A stretch of DNA of 6,894 nt from Vulcanisaeta distributa (GTDB lineage: Archaea; Thermoproteota; Thermoprotei; Thermoproteales; Thermocladiaceae). The notes under the pieces are model-generated. The model saw nothing but the letters and a program-made list of their open reading frames with translations. It did no database searches and was not told where the DNA came from. The DNA lies in NCBI GenBank assembly GCA_002506645.1, contig DAXY01000046.1, positions 3,290 to 10,183 on the forward strand, in the 5' to 3' direction. Numbering within the stretch: the stretch's first letter is position 1; each line of letters begins with the position of its first letter. Of this stretch, positions 6,631-6,894 are shown piece by piece. The position numbers and the translations under genes were made by a program.

Positions 6631-6639
6631 TTCCTAAGG

Positions 6640-6693
6640 AATCAGTAGAGGCCGCTCGCATCACCGCGCTCAGATCCCGTAGAATCATCATGC
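6640..6693 (-). ncRNA. Box C/D guide sRNA (2'-O-methylation guide)
   Basis: The minus strand carries all four boxes of an archaeal C/D sRNA in order. C box ATGATGA is at 6691-6685, D' box CTGA at 6673-6670, C' box GTGATGC at 6664-6658 (one mismatch to RTGATGA) and D box CTGA at 6645-6642. C box to D box spans 50 bases. Guide segments are 11 bases (6684-6674, TTCTACGGGAT) and 12 bases (6657-6646, GAGCGGCCTCTA), and D' and C' are separated by 5 bases. These sizes match known archaeal sRNAs that assemble with L7Ae, Nop5 and fibrillarin. By the N+5 rule the targets would be AUCC(Cm)GUAGAA for D' and UAGA(Gm)GCCGCUC for D. There is almost no terminal stem, which is common in this group. Exact ends are unknown; the coordinates add one or two bases outside the boxes. 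An A+T-rich stretch just upstream could supply its promoter. Confidence 0.82.
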
Positions 6694-6698
6694 ATCGC

Positions 6699-6736
6699 TA
6701 TTTTAACTATAATTAACCTTGGATTTTAAATTATTT
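6699..6736 (-). promoter_or_regulatory. A+T-rich stretch, candidate promoter of the guide RNA
   Basis: Between the right-edge reading frame and the guide RNA the minus strand is strongly A+T rich, with AATTTAAAAT (6724-6733), TTAATTATAG (6708-6717) and TTAAAAT. TTTAAA at 6725-6730 would place a transcript start near 6700, about 9 bases before the C box. The other elements would start within the RNA, so the first is the best candidate. Nothing else is evident in the rest of the gap. Confidence 0.4.
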
Positions 6737-6738
6737 AA

Positions 6739-6894
6739 TTACTTACCCTGTTGCGCGGATTGAAGGGCTGTCATGGTCCTTAACCGCTCTATGATGTTTA
6801 AAAGAAGCGGCGTCTTCTCCCTCTCAACGACTATGTATATGTCATTGTCATACCTAAGCACATGCTTAGCAGTTATTTGATTAGACTTCATGAC
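6739..6894 (-). CDS. Small or partial reading frame of unknown function at the right edge
   Basis: The minus strand has an open frame that enters from the right edge and stops at TAA 6739-6741. If it begins at the ATG at 6891 the product is 50 residues, starting MKSNQITAKHVLRYDNDIYI. The frame is still open for one codon before this ATG, so it may instead be the C-terminal end of a longer protein. The composition is plausible for a real protein: a charged strand-like segment (RYDNDIYIVVEREK, 13-26 from the ATG), a helix LLNIIERLRTMTALQ, then a polar tail ending QQGK. I recognise no family. Confidence 0.55.
   Translation of the reverse strand, partial: VMKSNQITAKHVLRYDNDIYIVVEREKTPLLLNIIERLRTMTALQSAQQGK

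Noticed and set aside
6642..6695. 17-codon reading frame on the minus strand, ATG 6695 to TGA 6642
   Set aside because: It coincides exactly with the C/D sRNA, and its ATG and TGA belong to or flank the C and D boxes. It has no ribosome binding site or protein-like composition.

Overview
The window looks like chromosomal DNA of a hyperthermophilic crenarchaeon, most likely of the Thermoproteales (Vulcanisaeta/Caldivirga-like). This is inferred from the archaeal TIP49/RuvBL-type helicase, an archaeal CPSF-like beta-CASP ribonuclease, arginine codons dominated by AGG, short intergenic gaps, TATA-like boxes about 27-28 bases upstream of start codons with no leader, and a box C/D guide RNA. No mobile element, CRISPR array, rRNA or tRNA is visible. 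Genes fill nearly all of the window, and no gene-free stretch exceeds about 125 bases.

Layout. Positions 1-506 (minus) hold the N-terminal 168 residues of a TIP49/RuvB-like AAA+ ATPase that runs off the left edge. Positions 581-1882 (minus) encode a complete beta-CASP metallo-beta-lactamase ribonuclease. Positions 1941-3191 (minus) and 3295-4413 (plus) are two radical SAM/SPASM enzymes diverging from a 103-base region that carries a promoter in each direction. The first resembles NirJ/AhbC and the second resembles AhbD and the TIGR04053 group, so together they suggest tetrapyrrole (siroheme-to-heme type) side-chain chemistry. The second one converges on, and overlaps by 14 bases, the last gene of a tight minus-strand operon. 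In transcription order that operon is a Xaa-Pro (M24B) peptidase (6613-5504), a histidine phosphatase (5504-4839) and an unrecognised protein of 144 residues (4834-4400). The right edge holds a 50-residue minus-strand reading frame of unknown function, either a small protein or the end of a larger one.

The most notable item is not a protein gene. Between the right-edge reading frame and the peptidase, on the minus strand at about 6640-6693, lies a complete box C/D guide RNA with C, D', C' and D boxes in order and guide segments of 11 and 12 bases. Its D box ends 29 bases before the peptidase ATG, next to the TATA-like sequence that may drive the peptidase operon.
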